A stretch of 64,000 bases of DNA, taken from assembly GCA_035711805.1 (NCBI GenBank), contig DASTBV010000155.1, forward strand, positions 124,001-188,000, in the 5' to 3' direction. Each line of letters opens with the position of its first letter. Position 1 is the first letter of the stretch. This DNA comes from Gp6-AA40 sp035711805 (GTDB taxonomy: Bacteria > Acidobacteriota > Vicinamibacteria > Vicinamibacterales > UBA2999). The position numbers were made by a program, and so were the translations under genes. Below the pieces are notes generated by a model, which worked only from the letters and a program-made list of their open reading frames with translations, did not search any database and was not told the origin of the DNA. This document shows, piece by piece, positions 61,173 to 64,000 of the stretch.

Positions 61173-61996
61173 ATCTCATCCCGCTCATCCTCTACGCCGC
61201 CGCCGGGATCGCCTACGCGATCCATTTCGCGCGGCGCGACGCGGCCGTCGGTCGAACGGCCACCACGCTGCTCCTGCTTGGCGTCCTGTCCCACACCTTC
61301 GTCATCGGCATGCAGACGATGGAGGTCCGCCATGTGCCGTTCGCGAATCCGTCGCGCGCGGTGTCGACGTTCGTATGGCTGCTGACGCTGTCGTATCTGT
61401 ATCTGGAGCTCACGACCGACGAGCGCGCGATGGGCGTCTTCATCCTGCCGATCATCGTCGGATTGCAGGTGATCCCGGTGCTGTCTCCCGGTATCGAAAA
61501 CCGCGATCCGGTGCTCGACAGCCCGTGGTTCTGGGTGCACGTGTCGTCGCTGCTGTTCGCCTATGCCAGCTTCGGACTGGCCGGCGTGCTCGGCCTGACC
61601 TACGTGCTGCAGTTCAAGGAGATCAAGAAGAAGCACCTCGGATACTTCTACACACGCCTGCCGTCGCTGCAGATCCTCGATCGCATGAACTCACGGGCAA
61701 CCGTAACGGGGTGGGCGTTCCTCACGCTCGGTCTCATCGTCGGCGTCGTCTGGACGGTCGAGGCGAAGAAGCTGGCGCCCGCCAACAGCAACCTGCAGGA
61801 CATCGGCCTGTATGACCCGAAGGTGCTGTTTGCCCTCCTCGCATGGGCGTTGTATTCGTTCGCCGTGCTGGCGCGCGGCGCGATGGGATGGACGGGGCGG
61901 CGCGCGGCGTGGCTTTCGGCCGTCGGATTCGTGGTCGTGCAGCTGAACCTGGTGTTCATCAGCTACTTCGTGGAAACCAGCCACACCTTCCAGTGA
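61169..61996 (+). CDS. HemX/CcsA-like cytochrome c assembly membrane protein
   Basis: 275 residues from TTG 61169, overlapping the upstream stop. Eight helices with the CcsA/HemX core: SHTFVIGMQTMEV, WFWVHVSSLLFAYASFGLAG, GLTYVLQFKEIKKKHLGYF, and near the end FVVVQLNLVFISYFVETSHT. The WWD heme-handling motif of true CcsA is not seen, so the HemX branch, which lies next to hemA in many genomes and modulates HemA levels, fits better. It ends ten bases before hemA. Confidence 0.82.
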   Translation: MNLIPLILYAAAGIAYAIHFARRDAAVGRTATTLLLLGVLSHTFVIGMQTMEVRHVPFANPSRAVSTFVWLLTLSYLYLELTTDERAMGVFILPIIVGLQVIPVLSPGIENRDPVLDSPWFWVHVSSLLFAYASFGLAGVLGLTYVLQFKEIKKKHLGYFYTRLPSLQILDRMNSRATVTGWAFLTLGLIVGVVWTVEAKKLAPANSNLQDIGLYDPKVLFALLAWALYSFAVLARGAMGWTGRRAAWLSAVGFVVVQLNLVFISYFVETSHTFQ

Positions 61997-62006
61997 TTCG
62001 ACCGCG

Positions 62007-63338
62007 ATGCACCTGTTTCTGCTCGGCGTGAGTCACAAGACGGCGCCAGTCGACCTTCGCGAAAAGCTCGATTTCTCGAGCCGCGATGTCGGCGCGGCGG
62101 TCGTGGCGCTCGCCGCCAGATCGTCGGCAGCGGAATCGGTGGTGTTGTCCACGTGCAACCGATCGGAGATCTACGTTGCCAGCGCCGCCCCGGAGACCGC
62201 CCGCGAAGAGATCATCCGCTTCCTCGGCGAATATCATCAGCTGCCGGCCGACAGCTTTACGCCGCATCTGTTCTCCTTTTCCGAATCCGACGTCGCACAG
62301 CATCTCTTTCGCGTGGCTGCCGGGCTCGATTCGCTGGTCGTCGGCGAGCCGCAGATCCTCGGACAGGTGAAGGATGCATTCCAGGCGGCGGCGGAGAAGC
62401 GCTGTACCGGTCCCGTTCTGAGAAAGCTGTTCGACTGGTCGTTCAACGTCGGCAAACGCGTGCGCAGCGAGACGGCCTTGGGCGAGGGAGCGGTGTCGAT
62501 CAGCTTCGCCGCCGCGCAGCTGGCGCGGAAGATCTTCGGCCGCCTGCAGGGACGGCGCGTCCTCGTCGTCGGGGCCGGGGAAATCAGCACGCTGACCGCC
62601 CAGCACCTGCGCGCGCACGGCGCCACCGAAGTGGCGATTACGAGCAGGACCGCGGCGCATGCACAGGCCCTGGCGACGAAAGTCGGTGGCCACTGGGTTC
62701 CGTGGGACGGCCTCGCCAACGCCCTTGCCGGCGCAGACATCATCGTCACCGCCACCGGCTCGCAGCGGCCGATCATCACGCGGGCACACGTCGAAACGGC
62801 GCTGCGGGGCCACCGGCGCGATCCGCTCTTCATTCTCGATGTCGCCGTTCCGCGCGATGTCGAGGCATCCGTCGGCGAGATCGAGCAGGTGTTCCTGTAT
62901 AACGTCGACGACCTGCAGACGGTCGTCCAGGAGAACCTGTCCAAGCGCGCGTCGGAAATAGAGCGGGCCGAAGCGATCGTCAAGGAGGAACTCGGCAGAT
63001 TCGCCGCCTGGCAGCGTTCCCGCGGCGCCATTCAGACGGTCGTCGCCTTGCGCGATCGCTTCGAGGCGGTGCGCCGTGCCGAGCTGCAGCGGCTGGAATC
63101 GAGAATGGGCGGGTTGCCGCCCGAAACGCGTGCCGTCTTCGATCAGCTTACGAGGTTGATCGTCGAAAAGCTGCTGATCGATCCCACGGAGCAGCTCAAG
63201 GCGCTTCCAGACGAAGAAACCCAGGCCGCCTACACCGAAGCGGTCAATCGGCTCTTCCGCCTCCGCGACGAAAACGGATCGACCGCGTCCCCGGATTCGG
63301 CGGACGACGAGACGTCGTCCCGCCGGCGGCCGCGCTGA
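62007..63338 (+). CDS. hemA: Glutamyl-tRNA reductase
   Basis: 443 residues. The opening GVSHKTAPVDLREKLDF is diagnostic. The catalytic Cys50 lies in LSTCNRSEIYV; the NADPH site is VLVVGAGEISTLTAQHL; FILDVAVPRDVEASVGEIEQ and VDDLQTVVQEN are further family blocks, and a C-terminal dimerisation helix follows. It reduces glutamyl-tRNA to glutamate semialdehyde, the first step of C5 heme synthesis. The last 25 residues are acidic and variable. hemC begins two bases after its stop. Confidence 0.96.
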   Translation: MHLFLLGVSHKTAPVDLREKLDFSSRDVGAAVVALAARSSAAESVVLSTCNRSEIYVASAAPETAREEIIRFLGEYHQLPADSFTPHLFSFSESDVAQHLFRVAAGLDSLVVGEPQILGQVKDAFQAAAEKRCTGPVLRKLFDWSFNVGKRVRSETALGEGAVSISFAAAQLARKIFGRLQGRRVLVVGAGEISTLTAQHLRAHGATEVAITSRTAAHAQALATKVGGHWVPWDGLANALAGADIIVTATGSQRPIITRAHVETALRGHRRDPLFILDVAVPRDVEASVGEIEQVFLYNVDDLQTVVQENLSKRASEIERAEAIVKEELGRFAAWQRSRGAIQTVVALRDRFEAVRRAELQRLESRMGGLPPETRAVFDQLTRLIVEKLLIDPTEQLKALPDEETQAAYTEAVNRLFRLRDENGSTASPDSADDETSSRRRPR

Positions 63339-63340
63339 CC

Positions 63341-64000
63341 ATGGACCGCCTCAGAATCGGCACCAGAGGCAGCGAGCTCGCGCTGTTCCAGGCCAATGCC
63401 GTGGCGGAACTGCTCGCCCGCCGGACGGGCGCTTCCTGCGACATCGTGGTCATCAGGACGTCCGGCGACAGGCTGGCGGACGCAAGCCTCGCTCAGATCG
63501 GCGGCAAGCGGCTTTTCGTCAAGGAGATCGAGGACGCGCTCGCGGCCGGCGACATCGACCTCGCGGTTCACAGCAGCAAGGACATGCCGGCGGTGCTGCC
63601 GGGCGGTCTGCAGATCGGCGCGGTACTGGCGCGCGAAGATCCGCACGATGCGGTGGTGCTCCCCGCTCCTGCGGGGCAGTCGCTTTCAATCCATGAAGTC
63701 GTGAGCGAGCTCGGCCACGCACCGCGCATCGGGACCAGCAGCGTCCGCCGGGTTGCGCAGCTCATCCGCGTGTTCCCAGGGGCGACGTTTCTGCCGGTGC
63801 GCGGCAATCTGGGCACACGTCTGAGAAAACTCGATGCGGGCGAGTACGACGCGCTCGTACTGGCCGCGGCAGGCCTGCGGCGGTTGGGGCGCGACGACCG
63901 GATCACCGCCACGATTCCAGCGGACGCATGCGTGCCGGCACCGGGACAAGGCATTATCGCGGTCGAAGTTCGCGACACCGACGAGCGCGCCGGGCGCCTG
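63341..64000 (+). CDS. hemC: Hydroxymethylbilane synthase, cut by the right window edge
   Basis: 220 codons are visible, open to the edge. IGTRGSELALFQANAVAELL opens the protein; KRLFVKEIEDALAAGDIDLA, VHSSKDMP, GTSSVRRVAQL, VRGNLGTRLRKLDAGEYDAL and APGQGIIAVEVR are all standard HemC blocks. The Cys that carries the dipyrromethane cofactor (near residue 240) is beyond the window. The enzyme joins four porphobilinogens. It follows hemA closely, so the heme genes form one operon. Confidence 0.95.
   Translation, partial: MDRLRIGTRGSELALFQANAVAELLARRTGASCDIVVIRTSGDRLADASLAQIGGKRLFVKEIEDALAAGDIDLAVHSSKDMPAVLPGGLQIGAVLAREDPHDAVVLPAPAGQSLSIHEVVSELGHAPRIGTSSVRRVAQLIRVFPGATFLPVRGNLGTRLRKLDAGEYDALVLAAAGLRRLGRDDRITATIPADACVPAPGQGIIAVEVRDTDERAGRL

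Noticed and set aside
1..64000. CRISPR arrays, transposases, integrases, tRNA or rRNA genes.
   Set aside because: I saw no repeat-spacer pattern, no transposase or integrase motif and no cloverleaf or rRNA sequence on either strand.

Overview
This is a high-GC bacterial window with densely packed genes and no tRNA, rRNA, CRISPR array or transposase that I could find. The gene content points to Acidobacteriota, probably a Vicinamibacteria-type soil lineage. It has two TIGR02999-like ECF sigma factors, four Ser/Thr kinases fused to PD40/WD40-like sensors, a TIGR03435 protein, two TIGR03436-like VWFA proteins, an ADOP-type orphan permease and a large Oar-like TonB-dependent receptor. The taxonomic call is inference from family content, not a database match.

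Regions 1-12 kb: a lipoprotein cut by the left edge, an ECF sigma factor overlapping its downstream kinase by four bases (GTGA), then two more kinases in tandem. A GH5-type glycosidase on the minus strand, a ParE/RelE toxin-antitoxin pair and a frameshifted remnant of an ABC permease follow. Regions 12-29 kb: ADOP-type permease, diheme cytochrome c, VOC protein, TonB-dependent receptor with a clear TTGACA/TATACG promoter, TIGR03435 protein behind a second ECF sigma factor, a small lipoprotein, the fourth kinase, a DUF6152-like secreted protein, a hypothetical protein, an alpha/beta hydrolase and a 2OG-Fe(II) oxygenase.

Regions 30-42.7 kb: a CotH-type protein, then a compact six-gene minus-strand operon (35239 down to 31303). 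It encodes three exported proteins, two multi-helix membrane proteins of DUF6644 type and a 29-residue membrane peptide too short for normal gene calling. Next come a PhzF-like protein with a twin-arginine signal, a secreted CMD-like protein with a sugar dehydrogenase (GSDH type), a DUF6178-like protein, and a two-subunit molybdenum hydroxylase (IorA/IorB type).

Regions 42.7-49.7 kb: a surface-glycan module with a Wzm/Wzt ABC exporter, a two-domain GT2 glycosyltransferase, a divergent O-antigen ligase and an M23 endopeptidase. A C-terminal kinase relic lies at its edge. Regions 49.7-55.8 kb: a translationally coupled run comprising a cupredoxin-like lipoprotein, CtaA, CtaB and DUF420, followed closely by a carboxypeptidase-regulatory/TPR protein coupled to a sulfatase-fold/TPR fusion that has lost catalytic residues. 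This looks like heme-copper oxidase assembly with unassigned extras.

Regions 55.7-64 kb: a flippase-like protein, then the membrane (Fo) genes of ATP synthase only (atpZ, an AtpI-like gene, atpB, atpE, atpF) without F1 genes. A divergent operon with two VWFA proteins, a HemX/CcsA-like protein, hemA and hemC (cut by the right edge) follows. Kinase gene birth and death is a recurring theme: four intact copies and two relics, with one relic sharing an exact 21-bp start-site element with an intact copy.
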